The notes beneath the pieces are model-generated. The model did not search any database, had not been told where the DNA came from, and was given only the letters and a program-made list of their open reading frames with translations. Below, piece after piece: positions 52,525-61,280 of a DNA stretch of 64,000 bases (position 1 is the first letter of the stretch; each line of letters begins with the position of its first letter). Source of the DNA: JACCZR01 sp035296565 (GTDB lineage Bacteria > Actinomycetota > Thermoleophilia > Solirubrobacterales > Thermoleophilaceae); contig DATHAQ010000047.1 of the NCBI GenBank assembly GCA_035296565.1, forward strand, positions 3,497 through 67,496. Reading direction: 5' to 3'. The translations under genes were made by a program, and so were the position numbers.

Positions 52525-53966
52525 GGCCGCGGCTGAGTCGTGCCGCACTGCCGGTGATCCTGGTCATCGCGCTGGCGCTGCGCCTGGGGGCGATGGCTGC
52601 CACCGATCCGTACTCGCCCCACGGGGATGCAATCGATTACCACGCGCACGCCCTGTCGCTGGTTCAGGACGGCCAGTACCCGGGGACTCTGTTCGCCGGC
52701 TTGGACGAGATCATCGTGCGCGGCAACGAGGCGCCGACGATCTCCGAGCGCACCACTGCGCCGTCCGCCTACCGGCCGCCGACCTACCCCTACCTGCTGG
52801 CGGCGGTTTACGCGGTTTCGGGCAACAGCTGGACAGCAGGCCGGCTGACCAACGCGCTCCTGGGAGTCCTCGCGGTGGCCCTCGTGTTCGTGATCGCTCG
52901 CCGCCTGTGGGACCGGACCGTGGGCCTCCTGGCCGCGGGCGTGATGGCCGTGGCCCCGCCACTCGTCTACCTGAGCGCGTCGCTCATGTCCGAGCCGCTC
53001 TTCATCGCCCTGGAGCTCGCCGCAGTGCTCGCGGTGATCGTGCACGGGCAATCCGACCACCGGCTGCGCTGGGTCGTCGCCGCCGGTGCGCTCTGCGGCC
53101 TGTGCGCGCTGACCCGGGCCAACGGCGTGGTCCTGATCCCCGTGGGCGCTCTGGGCATCTGGGGCTACGCGCGCTCAGACGGCCGCAGCGCGCTGAAGCC
53201 GGTGGCTGTGCTGGTGACGGCGAGCCTGCTCACGATCGCCCCGTGGACGATCCGCAACGCGCTGGTGATGGACCGGCTGGTGCCGATCTCGACCCAGGCG
53301 GGAGCGGCGATCGGCGGGTCCTACAACGCCCTGGCCGAGCGCGGCGGGCTGCGCGCAGGGTGGTTGCATCCGTTGGCCGTACCCGAGTTCCAGCGCGAGG
53401 TGTTCCGGAACAAGCGCTTCAACGAAGCTGACGTGGAGCGCGAACTGCGTCGCCGCGGGATCTCCTTCGCGCTCGACCACCCCGGGTATGCGCTGGCCAC
53501 CACCTGGTGGAACTCGCTGCGGATGTTCGAGCTCGCCGACCTCGGGCGCTACCGCGACGTGTTCCAGCAGGAGCGCGCGCTGGCGGGCATCGATCGCGAC
53601 CTGAGCCGGATCGGCGCCTACGTGCTCGCGCTGCTGGCGCTCGGCGGCGCCGTGGTCCTGGCGAACGGTCCCCGGAGGCGGCGCGGCGCGTGGTTCGTCT
53701 GGCTCCTGGCCGCCCTGCTGTTCCTGAGCACGGTTCCCCTCAACGGTTCGCCGCGCTACAGGGCCCCCGTGGACCCCTGGCTGGTGCTGCTGGCGGCGGC
53801 GGGCGTCGTCGAGGGGGCGCGAAGGCTCTCGGGGCGGCGGGCCAGCACGACGTACTCGTCGCCCAGCGTGAGCGAGAGCGGCAGGCGGTCGGGGACGAGC
53901 CGGCCCACGGCCGCCGCGAGCGCTCCCGCCGCTCCGCCCCGTCCGGCGGCGCCCGAGAACCAGTAG
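52521..53966 (+). CDS. GT39-like membrane glycosyltransferase
   Basis: 481 aa. The first loop has SPHGDAIDYHAHALSLVQDG and APSAYRPPTYPYLLA, typical of PMT_2-type enzymes, followed by alternating hydrophobic segments to about residue 430 (YRAPVDPWLVLLAAAG). The last 60 residues (Ser/Pro/Ala-rich) lie antisense to the methyltransferase gene over 211 bases and look like read-through tail. ATG 52521 overlaps the upstream stop. Confidence 0.82.
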   Translation: MRPRLSRAALPVILVIALALRLGAMAATDPYSPHGDAIDYHAHALSLVQDGQYPGTLFAGLDEIIVRGNEAPTISERTTAPSAYRPPTYPYLLAAVYAVSGNSWTAGRLTNALLGVLAVALVFVIARRLWDRTVGLLAAGVMAVAPPLVYLSASLMSEPLFIALELAAVLAVIVHGQSDHRLRWVVAAGALCGLCALTRANGVVLIPVGALGIWGYARSDGRSALKPVAVLVTASLLTIAPWTIRNALVMDRLVPISTQAGAAIGGSYNALAERGGLRAGWLHPLAVPEFQREVFRNKRFNEADVERELRRRGISFALDHPGYALATTWWNSLRMFELADLGRYRDVFQQERALAGIDRDLSRIGAYVLALLALGGAVVLANGPRRRRGAWFVWLLAALLFLSTVPLNGSPRYRAPVDPWLVLLAAAGVVEGARRLSGRRASTTYSSPSVSESGRRSGTSRPTAAASAPAAPPRPAAPENQ

Positions 53967-54709
53967 CCGGCCGAGAAGGTCCTGACCAGGGGCCGCCGGC
54001 CCACCACCTCGAAGCCCGTCTCGTGGAGCACGCGGCCCAGCGTGCTGCGCGGCAGGAGGTAGGCGTGCGCTCGCAGGTAACCCCACCAGCGCCCGCCCGC
54101 CAGGCGCGCCATCCGCGAGGCCGGATCCGGCGAAGCCGTCAGCAGGACGCCCCCGGGCCTCAGCAGCTCGACGCAGCGGGAGAGGGCGCCTCGCGGATCG
54201 TCGAAGTGCTCGATCACGTCCGCTAGGACGATCGCGTCGAAGCCGGAGTCGTCGTCGAAGGCCTCCAGCGGGACCTCCCTGACGTCCAGGCCCAGCCGGT
54301 CGCGCGCGTGGGCCGCCGAGGACCGGGAGAGGTCGAGCCCCACGGTGGCCCAGCCCCGCTTGCGCGCCTCGTCGAGCAGGATGCCGGGGCCGCAGCCTGC
54401 GTCGAGCAGCCGCCCCCCGGGCACCTGCTGCTCGATCTGGCCCAGCAGCCGGCGGGCCGTCCGGCGGCGTCCGTCCTCCTCGTCGAGATAGCGCTCGTCG
54501 CGCATGTCGCGGTACAGGTCGTGAAGGGCGTCGCCGGCCGGGAGCGCCGGCTGGGCCACCGTGCCGCAGCGCTCGCAGATCCAGAGGTCCCCGTAGACGC
54601 CAGGGTCGTGGTTGGTTGGAGCCAGCTCGTCGGGGGTGGGCGGCCCGCCCGTGCCGGCGTAAAGCAGGCGCGTCGGCCCCCCACAGATCTTGCAGCCGGC
54701 CGCCGTCAC
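53756..54709 (-). CDS. SAM methyltransferase with N-terminal zinc ribbon
   Basis: 317 aa. CKICGG (about 6-11) and CERCGT (about 40-45) form a zinc ribbon. SAM motif I is LLDAGCGPGILLDEA, then LADVIEHFDDPRGAL and LRPGGVLLTASP. This architecture occurs in sugar C-methyltransferases and in many polysaccharide-locus enzymes. The conserved part ends near LTLGDEYVVLARRP; about 25 further residues overlap the convergent GT39 gene. GTG start overlaps the upstream GT2 stop. Confidence 0.85.
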   Translation of the reverse strand: MTAAGCKICGGPTRLLYAGTGGPPTPDELAPTNHDPGVYGDLWICERCGTVAQPALPAGDALHDLYRDMRDERYLDEEDGRRRTARRLLGQIEQQVPGGRLLDAGCGPGILLDEARKRGWATVGLDLSRSSAAHARDRLGLDVREVPLEAFDDDSGFDAIVLADVIEHFDDPRGALSRCVELLRPGGVLLTASPDPASRMARLAGGRWWGYLRAHAYLLPRSTLGRVLHETGFEVVGRRPLVRTFSAGYWFSGAAGRGGAAGALAAAVGRLVPDRLPLSLTLGDEYVVLARRPESLRAPSTTPAAASSTSQGSTGAL

Positions 54710-55449
54710 GTCGTGAACAGCCGCGAGCGCACGATCCCGCGCCGGTGCAGGACCAGGCGCGCCGCGCTGAGCAGGGTGTGGAGGCCGTACTTGACCGACG
54801 TCTTGAAGCCCACCGAGGACGCTTCCTCGAAGTAGCGCGAACGGGCCGGGACCTCGGCGATCCGAAAGCCCAGCTCCGACGCCTGCATGATCATCTGCGA
54901 GTCGAAGCCGAAGCCCAGCGAGTTGCGCAGGAAGGGCACGGTCAGCAGGAGCCGCCGCGAGTAGGCGCGGTAGCCGGTGTGCATCTCCGTCAGGTCCGTC
55001 CCGAGCACGGCATTCTCGATCGTGGTCAGGGCCCGGTTGGCCAGGAACTTCCACAGGGGCATGCCCTCCCTGCGGGCCAGCCCCGGCTCGGCGAAACGCG
55101 AGCCGAGCACCATGTCCGCCTCGCCCCGGAGGATCGGCTCCACGAGCTCGGGGATCAGCGCGGGCTCATACTGGCCGTCGGGGTGGAGCATCACCACCAC
55201 GTCGGCGTCGCGCTGAAGGGCCTCGAGGTAGCACGTCTTCTGGTTGCCCCCGTAGCCGACGTTGTGCGGGTGCCAGATCAGGTGCACCGGCAGGCTGCGG
55301 GCCAGCTGTACGGTCTCGTCGGTCGACCTGTCGTCGACGATGATCACCTCGTCGACCTCGGGTATGGCCGAGACCGTGCTCTCCAGCGTGCGCGCGGCGT
55401 TGAGCGCGGGCATCACGACGACCACCTTCGCGGTCTCCAGCCGGCTCAT
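54706..55449 (-). CDS. GT2 glycosyltransferase (polyprenyl-phosphate sugar synthase-like)
   Basis: 247 aa. VVVVMPALNAARTLESTV, VDEVIIVDDRSTDETVQLA and the DxD-like MLHPDGQYEP are the donor-binding sites; MHTGYRAYSRRLL and GFGFDSQMIMQA complete the DPM-like core. No membrane anchor. It is the middle gene of a coupled run of two zinc-ribbon methyltransferases flanking it, each overlap being ATGA or GTGA. Confidence 0.88.
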   Translation of the reverse strand: MSRLETAKVVVVMPALNAARTLESTVSAIPEVDEVIIVDDRSTDETVQLARSLPVHLIWHPHNVGYGGNQKTCYLEALQRDADVVVMLHPDGQYEPALIPELVEPILRGEADMVLGSRFAEPGLARREGMPLWKFLANRALTTIENAVLGTDLTEMHTGYRAYSRRLLLTVPFLRNSLGFGFDSQMIMQASELGFRIAEVPARSRYFEEASSVGFKTSVKYGLHTLLSAARLVLHRRGIVRSRLFTT

Positions 55450-56357
55450 GCCCTCGCCTCGATGTAGACCGTGCCGCCGCGCCCGAGCAGCGCCTCGATG
55501 GAGCCGGCCGCCACGGCGAGCGGCCACATGACCGCGGCCGCGCCGAGAGCCGCCGCGCGGCGAGGGCCGCTCAATGTGGTACGCCGCGCCTCGGGCCGGC
55601 GGATCGCGTCGTAGAGGTCCGGGTGCCCGGGAAGCAGCCCCACCAGGCCGTACAGCCAGCCGAACACGACCTGACCGCCGCGCAGCGGGCTCTCGCGCTC
55701 GACCTCGAGCCCGAGCTCCTTCAGCGATGCCCGCAGCGCGCTCGCCGGGATGTGCACGAGGTGCCTGGGGAAGTCCAGCGCGAACCAGCGCCCCCCGAAC
55801 ACCGCAGCCTGCAGGCTCTCCGCGTTGGGCACCGCCACCACCAAGATGCCGCCGGGCGCCAGCAGTCGAGAGGCCGCCCGCAGGGCCTCGCCGGGCTCGC
55901 GCAGGTGCTCCAGCGAATGCCAGAACACGACCGCCGACCACACTCCGTCCGTCTCCTGGACGGTGCTCTCCCGCACGTCGGGGCGCGAGGAGCGGCGCTC
56001 CAGCCCGGTCGCATCGCGGCCCCGCGCGCGCAGCGCGTCCAGCAAGGCCCCGTCTCCTGCGCCGACGTCGAGCACCGGGCCCGGCGGCGCGCGCTGGTCA
56101 AGGTGCACCGCCAGGCGGGCGCGGGTGCGGCGCAGCAGCCGGTCGCCCACGCCGGAGAAGCGGCCGCTCTGCGGCCTGTACCAGCCGGCGTAGGCGCGCG
56201 CGAGGTCGGCGTCGGAGGGCCACGGGTCGGTCGTCGCGACCCCGCAGCCGCGGCAGCGCAGGCGACCGGGAAGGCCGTCCGAGCCCTCGCCGAAAGCGCG
56301 ACCGCACCAGGCGCAGGCGACCGGCGGAGCCGTGGGGGCGATCGTGTCCGCGACCAT
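55446..56357 (-). CDS. Second zinc-ribbon SAM methyltransferase
   Basis: 303 aa. Zinc ribbon cysteines in ACAWCGRAF and LRCRGCGV, then the SAM motif VLDVGAGDGALLDAL, VVFWHSLEHLREPGEAL and APGGILVVAVPN. A membrane-prone C-terminal stretch (AALGAAAVMWPLAVAAGSIEAL) is unusual and may dock it to the bilayer. It starts at ATG 56357, 22 bases from the divergent GT-C gene. Confidence 0.83.
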   Translation of the reverse strand: MVADTIAPTAPPVACAWCGRAFGEGSDGLPGRLRCRGCGVATTDPWPSDADLARAYAGWYRPQSGRFSGVGDRLLRRTRARLAVHLDQRAPPGPVLDVGAGDGALLDALRARGRDATGLERRSSRPDVRESTVQETDGVWSAVVFWHSLEHLREPGEALRAASRLLAPGGILVVAVPNAESLQAAVFGGRWFALDFPRHLVHIPASALRASLKELGLEVERESPLRGGQVVFGWLYGLVGLLPGHPDLYDAIRRPEARRTTLSGPRRAAALGAAAVMWPLAVAAGSIEALLGRGGTVYIEARA

Positions 56358-56379
56358 CACAGGCGGCAAGGGTAGTTTC

Positions 56380-58329
56380 GTGTCCCTGGTCGCCCCGTCA
56401 GTCCTCCTCTCGGCCGCGCTGCTGGTGGCCTGCGTCCTCGCGCTCTTCGACGCCTCCGTCCGACTGGCGTCGGCGGCCGCGCCCCGCGGCCTCGAGCGGC
56501 TGGTCGGCGCTGCGGTGATCGCCGGCGCCATGCTCGCCCTGCACGCCCTTTTGCTCGGCCTGGTGGGCCTGGGCGGCTCGGCGCCCGCCCTGGGGCTGGC
56601 GGCGCTGGCCACCCTGCTCGCCGCCCGGGCGCTCCTCCCCCGGCCCGAGGTCCCTCCCGGCGGCGAGCTCGCCGCGTGGTGGCGAGAGCTAGAGGTCCCG
56701 GCGCGGGTCGGCAGCGCCGCTGCCGCCGGCGCCTGGCTGCTCTACATCGCCTGGCTGATCCGCTGGCCGAGCCTCGGCCTGGACGGGGTCGTCTACCACC
56801 TGACCGAGTCGGTCGTGTGGGCCCAGCAGGGACGTCCGGGCTCGATCGAGCTCGCGACCTACGAGTTCCCCGTCGGCAACTACCCAGTGCTGTCCGAGGT
56901 GATGGTCGGCTGGTCGAACGCAGTGGCCCGCTCACTCCCCCAGGCTGTGGTCTGGGCACCGGCGATGCTCGGTCTCGCCCTGCTGTCCGGCTGGCTCGGG
57001 CTGCGTGAGCTGCGCGTGCCCCGGCCGGCGGCGGCGGCCGCGCTTGCGGCCGTCGCGCTGACGCCCATCGCCATCGACGGTCTGCGGGGGCCCAGCACCG
57101 ACATTGCCGCGCTGGGATGGCTGGTGAGCGCCGCCGCGCTCGCTGTCGTCGCCCGGCGGCGTCCCGCCCTCCTGGCCCCTGCCCTGCTCGCCGCGGCCAT
57201 GGCGGTCGGGGTGAAGACCACGGCCCTCCCTTACGCCGCGGCCATCGTGGCCTGGGGGCTTCTGGCCGCCCGGGGCGAGATCCGGCGGCTCGCCGTGCCG
57301 CTCGGCGCTGCCGCAGCGGCGGGCGCGGTCCTGGGCGGCTTCTGGTACGCCCGCAACCTGGTCGACCACGGGTCACCCTTCTGGCCCTTCGTCGCGGCTC
57401 CCTGGGGCGACCCGGTGCCCGAGTACCTCGCCCGCTTCGACAGCTCCTTCCTCCAGAGCCCCGTCGGCACGCTCGAGGGCCGGGTCGGCGAGTACCTCTC
57501 CTTCGTCGGAGGAGTGCCCCTGCTCCTCGCGGGCGCGCTGGGCGCGGCAATCGCAGCCCGCTCCCGGGCGACCGGCGTCGCGGCGCTCGTGACCGTGGCG
57601 GGAGGTATCGCGTGGGCGGCCTCGCCCTACACGGGGCGGTCGTCGCTCAGCCGGCTCTTCGACCTGTCGCTCTCCACCACCCGCTACCTCCTGCCCGTGG
57701 TCGCCGCCGGAGCGCTCACGGTCGCGCTGGCGGCCCGGCGCGGGCGCCGCGAGGAGGTGATCGCGACGGTGTTCCTGACCGCCTGCGCGGCGTGGAGCCT
57801 GGGGGCGGCGATCGCCCTGGGCTTTCCCCGCTCCCCTCCGGGGTGGCTGTTCGTGGCGGGACCCGCGGCCGGAGCGGCGACAGCGGCGGTCGTCGGACTG
57901 TTTCCCCGCCTTCGCCTTCCCTCGCCGACGGCGCTCGCCGCCGGAGCCGTGGCCGCGACGCTCGGACTGGCGCTCCCCGCGCCGGGCTTCCTGTCGCGCT
58001 ACGCCGACACGGGCGGCTTCGGCAGCCCGGTGGCCCGGTGGCTGGACTCCCGCGACGACTTCCGCGACGGGTCGCGGCCGGTGGCCTTCGCCCCTGCGCC
58101 GGTCAGCGTCCTCGCCGGCCCCCGCCTGCGCCACCGGCTCGAGGTGATCCCCGCCAGGGAGAGCTGCACCCGCGTGCGCGCCCGAGCCCGGCGCGGCTAC
58201 GTGGTGCTGCGGCGCTTCGAGTTCGAGCGGCAGCTCACCCGCTTCACCGCCGACGAGTGCCTAGCCGGGCTGCGCCCTGCTTTCGACCACGGCGGAGAGT
58301 GGCGCGTCTACACGCTCGCCCCCGGCTGA
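56380..58329 (+). CDS. Large GT-C-like membrane protein, paralogue 2
   Basis: 649 aa with about 13 hydrophobic segments. Same block order as the 50.6 kb gene: SLGLDGVVYHLTESVVWAQQ, VGNYPVLSEVMVGW, AVGVKTTAL, SPFWPFVAAPWGDPVPEY, and a C-terminal Cys pair (RESCTRVR, DECLAG). The GTG at 56380 avoids overlap with the divergent methyltransferase; the frame is open upstream to 56332. Function is probably transfer of a lipid-linked sugar. Confidence 0.75.
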   Translation: MSLVAPSVLLSAALLVACVLALFDASVRLASAAAPRGLERLVGAAVIAGAMLALHALLLGLVGLGGSAPALGLAALATLLAARALLPRPEVPPGGELAAWWRELEVPARVGSAAAAGAWLLYIAWLIRWPSLGLDGVVYHLTESVVWAQQGRPGSIELATYEFPVGNYPVLSEVMVGWSNAVARSLPQAVVWAPAMLGLALLSGWLGLRELRVPRPAAAAALAAVALTPIAIDGLRGPSTDIAALGWLVSAAALAVVARRRPALLAPALLAAAMAVGVKTTALPYAAAIVAWGLLAARGEIRRLAVPLGAAAAAGAVLGGFWYARNLVDHGSPFWPFVAAPWGDPVPEYLARFDSSFLQSPVGTLEGRVGEYLSFVGGVPLLLAGALGAAIAARSRATGVAALVTVAGGIAWAASPYTGRSSLSRLFDLSLSTTRYLLPVVAAGALTVALAARRGRREEVIATVFLTACAAWSLGAAIALGFPRSPPGWLFVAGPAAGAATAAVVGLFPRLRLPSPTALAAGAVAATLGLALPAPGFLSRYADTGGFGSPVARWLDSRDDFRDGSRPVAFAPAPVSVLAGPRLRHRLEVIPARESCTRVRARARRGYVVLRRFEFERQLTRFTADECLAGLRPAFDHGGEWRVYTLAPG

Positions 58330-60669
58330 GTCGGGCCGGGGGGACTCCTCCGGCGGCACCCAGCGGCCCAGCACGGCGTGGGCCAGCGCGCCCGCGTAAC
58401 ACAGCACCGCCAGCCCGGCTGCCCACGGATAGCCGAGGTTGATCGCGACCGCGATGGCGAGCACCGACCCCACCACCGACGCGACCCCGTTGACCCCCCA
58501 GGCCCAGGCCACGCCCTCGGGGTAGAGCCCCTGCAGGCGCCGGAGCCCGATCGGCATCGCGAAGCCCAGCGCCGCTCCCACCGGGGCGAGCAGGACCACC
58601 GTGCAGAGGATGCGCAGCGCGAAGGGGATATCGATGAGCGCGTCCAGCAGCGGCCTGAGGCCCCAGATGCTCGCCGCGATCGCCATACAGCCGAAGGCAA
58701 GCGCGCCGATCAGCCGCGTCCGATCCGGAGACCCTCCCCGGCCCGACAGCCAGGCTCCGGCGCCCGTGGAAACCAGCAGGGTGAAGAGCACCACCGACAA
58801 GGCATAGGTGGGGAAGCCGAGGAAGAGGACGAAGCGCTGGATCAGGACCACCTCCAGGACGAGGAAGCCGAGCCCGATCGCGACGAAGAAGAGCAGCGAA
58901 CCGACGTCGGGCCTGGTCCGGGCCGGCACCATCGCCAGCGGGAGGGCAAACAGGAAGCTCGCGAGGACGAGGAGGATCCCGAGCGTGATCAGGAGAATGA
59001 GCATCGGATCGGGCACGCCGAGCTCCGATGACGTCGCCTCGCTGCCGAGGTCGCCGAGCCGCTTCATGTGAAAGAAGAAGGGTTTGTCGTCGGTCGGCGG
59101 GCAGACGTTGACCTCGTACCCGCCGCAGAAGGCGTCGAGGCTCGGCGCCGAGGCCAGGCCCCGCCACTCCTCGCGGTAGGGGCCTCCGGGGGCGAAGGCG
59201 AGCCCCCCTCCCCGGTCGGCCGCCAGGCGACGGATGCGGCTGTGCTCGGCCGCCGTGAAGGGCTTGAGCTTGGCCAGGACCGTGCCGTAGGGGATAGCCC
59301 GGAACGGGCCCTTGTAGTAGCCGCGCAGCACCACCACGTGGCGCTCGGGGTCCTTTATGCCGCGGCGCCGCAGCGCGTCGAGGGTCAGCACCGTCACTCG
59401 GATCGCCTCGTCGCCCAGATGCCGCTGCGGGCGCGAGACGTTCAGCACGCCGTCGGGCTTGAGGTGGTCGAAGTACTCGTCGAAGGCCTCGATGGTGTAG
59501 AGGTTGTTCTCGGTCAGCGCGAAGGCCTGCGCCGAGCTGGGACTGAAGGTGTCGGTGAACCCGATGTGGACCTGGTCGTAGAGCCGCCCGCTCTCGCTCA
59601 AGCGCGAGCGGCCGTCACCGATCCTGGTGTGCACCCGGGGCAGCGCGTAGGGCCCGCCCGAGAACCAGCGCAGGTCGTCGTCGACCACCTTGCGGATGCC
59701 GCGGTTGAGCTCGATCACGTCGACCCTGCGTTGCTTCTCGCTGAGCGCGTTGAGGATGTCGCGGCCGCCGCCACCGCCGATGACCAGCGCGTCCCCCGGG
59801 CCGGTCAGCTGGTAGCCGATGCTCTGAGGCCCCTCCTGGAGGCGGCGCCAGTCCGGGATCCGGTCGCGACGGGCGGGGATGATCTCGCCGAGCACGCGGT
59901 CGTAGACCACGATCCCGTTGCTCTGGGGCCGTCGCTCGTTGGGCCGGGGCACGAAGCCCTGCACGCGGCTGAGCGGAGTCCAGCGCTCCACGTCGGGCTC
60001 TCGCCCGTCGGGCCGAAGCTGGAAGACCTCCTCGACCCCGGGCACCACCGCCAGCGCCACGGCGACGACGGCGAGCCCCGCCCCGAGCCGGGCCTCGCGC
60101 AGCGATGGGCCGGCGACGAGCGCCGCGGCGGCCCCGACCAGGACCGCCAGCAGGACCACGAGGCGCGGAGCGTCGAGCAGCCACATCGGCGGCACCACCG
60201 CGAGCGCGCCGATTCCGGCTCCCGCCAGGTCGTAGGCGTAGACCCTTCCGATCGACTGCACGTACGCCCGGACGGCGAGCGCGATGGCGATGCCCGCGGC
60301 AAGGAATGCCGCCCCGGCGAGGACCGACGGGACGGCCAGCGTGAAGATGAAGCCGAGCGTCACGCCCTCGAAGCGGAAGTTCAGGCGGGCGGTGGCCGCC
60401 ATGAGGACGAGCAGGAGGCCTCCGTAGGCCAGCGCGGCCCGGGCCATCGCCTGCTGGAGCGGCACGCGCTCGAACCAGGCCGGCCGGACGTAGATCAGGA
60501 TCGCGCCGCCTCCCACGCCCAGCAGCGCCAGCGAGATCGCCAGGAAGCCGAAGTGGTAGAAGAGCACGGCGGCGAAGACCCGGGTCAGGAGTACCTGGAG
60601 CGCCAGGGTCGAGCCGGCGATGAGCCCGACCGCGATGAGCAGCCTCAGGGGCGGTCGGCCGGCCAGCAT
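58261..60669 (-). CDS. Spermidine synthase-like domain embedded in a multi-span membrane protein
   Basis: 802 aa. About six to seven TM segments, then a soluble Rossmann domain at about 255-500 with VIGGGGGRDILNAL, VDVIELNRGIRKVV and YDQVHIGFTDTF, which match the SpeE/methyltransferase core, then about seven more TM segments. A polyamine product is unlikely because the substrate-binding aspartates of SpeE are not clearly kept. Its 3' end overlaps the convergent GT-C gene by 69 bases. The ATG lies 7 bases after TACGCT. Confidence 0.82.
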   Translation of the reverse strand: MLAGRPPLRLLIAVGLIAGSTLALQVLLTRVFAAVLFYHFGFLAISLALLGVGGGAILIYVRPAWFERVPLQQAMARAALAYGGLLLVLMAATARLNFRFEGVTLGFIFTLAVPSVLAGAAFLAAGIAIALAVRAYVQSIGRVYAYDLAGAGIGALAVVPPMWLLDAPRLVVLLAVLVGAAAALVAGPSLREARLGAGLAVVAVALAVVPGVEEVFQLRPDGREPDVERWTPLSRVQGFVPRPNERRPQSNGIVVYDRVLGEIIPARRDRIPDWRRLQEGPQSIGYQLTGPGDALVIGGGGGRDILNALSEKQRRVDVIELNRGIRKVVDDDLRWFSGGPYALPRVHTRIGDGRSRLSESGRLYDQVHIGFTDTFSPSSAQAFALTENNLYTIEAFDEYFDHLKPDGVLNVSRPQRHLGDEAIRVTVLTLDALRRRGIKDPERHVVVLRGYYKGPFRAIPYGTVLAKLKPFTAAEHSRIRRLAADRGGGLAFAPGGPYREEWRGLASAPSLDAFCGGYEVNVCPPTDDKPFFFHMKRLGDLGSEATSSELGVPDPMLILLITLGILLVLASFLFALPLAMVPARTRPDVGSLLFFVAIGLGFLVLEVVLIQRFVLFLGFPTYALSVVLFTLLVSTGAGAWLSGRGGSPDRTRLIGALAFGCMAIAASIWGLRPLLDALIDIPFALRILCTVVLLAPVGAALGFAMPIGLRRLQGLYPEGVAWAWGVNGVASVVGSVLAIAVAINLGYPWAAGLAVLCYAGALAHAVLGRWVPPEESPRPDSAGGERVDAPLSAVVESRAQPG

Positions 60670-60676
60670 CGGACCT

Positions 60677-60682
60677 AGCGTA
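60677..60682 (-). promoter_or_regulatory. -10 box of the SpeE-like membrane gene
   Basis: TACGCT on the minus strand, 7 bases before the ATG at 60669. Confidence 0.45.
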
Positions 60683-60799
60683 GAGAGGAGATTTGGCGCC
60701 CCTGCCAGCCCCCGCGGCGGGGTCTAGCGGGTCGGACGGGGCGTTCCCCAGGCGTCGCAGCGGGCCACCATCGGCGCGAGGCAGCCCCAGCACCCGTCC

Positions 60800-60805
60800 T
60801 AGACT
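60800..60805 (+). promoter_or_regulatory. -10 box of the 60.8 kb gene pair
   Basis: TAGACT, exactly 8 bases before the GTG at 60814. Confidence 0.5.
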
Positions 60806-60813
60806 GCTCCGCC

Positions 60814-61278
60814 GTGGCGCGGCTCTTGGTCATTCTCATTGCCGCTGCAGTCGTGGCGCTGCTGGCGGCTCAATTTCGGGCAGACCGCCACGAGCACCGC
60901 GCGGCCGAGGCGGTCGACCTCGCGGCCAAAGGCAGGGCCTCGCCCGAGGCGGTGACACAGGGCCTGGACGACCTCAGGAAGGCGCGTCGCTTCTATGCGG
61001 ACGGATCGGCGCTTCGCCACGAAGCCGCATTGCTGCTGTTCGCGGGTCGCTTCGACCGGGCGCACACCGCGGCCCGGCAGCTGGTAGACATGGAGCCCGA
61101 AAACTTCGACGGCTGGGTGGCGGTCAACCTCGCCTACCCCGACCGAGGCGGTCCCCAGGCCCGCCTCGCACGCGCCCGCGCACTTCAGCTCAACCCTCTC
61201 GGAGCCTCGAGCATCACCGCGCTGGAGACGCAGCCGGTCCTCCAGCAGGCCTATCGGCGCGCGCGCCGCTCTCCCTGA
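60814..61278 (+). CDS. Small membrane-anchored TPR-like protein
   Basis: 154 aa. One N-terminal TM segment (RLLVILIAAAVVALLAAQF), then paired helices with TPR-like spacing: ALRHEAALLLFAGRFDRAHTAARQLVDMEPENFDGWVAVNLAY. Probably exposed outside the membrane. It precedes a methyltransferase-like gene by two bases, so the two are co-transcribed. Possible scaffold for a glycan assembly complex; function not known. Confidence 0.72.
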   Translation: MARLLVILIAAAVVALLAAQFRADRHEHRAAEAVDLAAKGRASPEAVTQGLDDLRKARRFYADGSALRHEAALLLFAGRFDRAHTAARQLVDMEPENFDGWVAVNLAYPDRGGPQARLARARALQLNPLGASSITALETQPVLQQAYRRARRSP

Positions 61279-61280
61279 AG

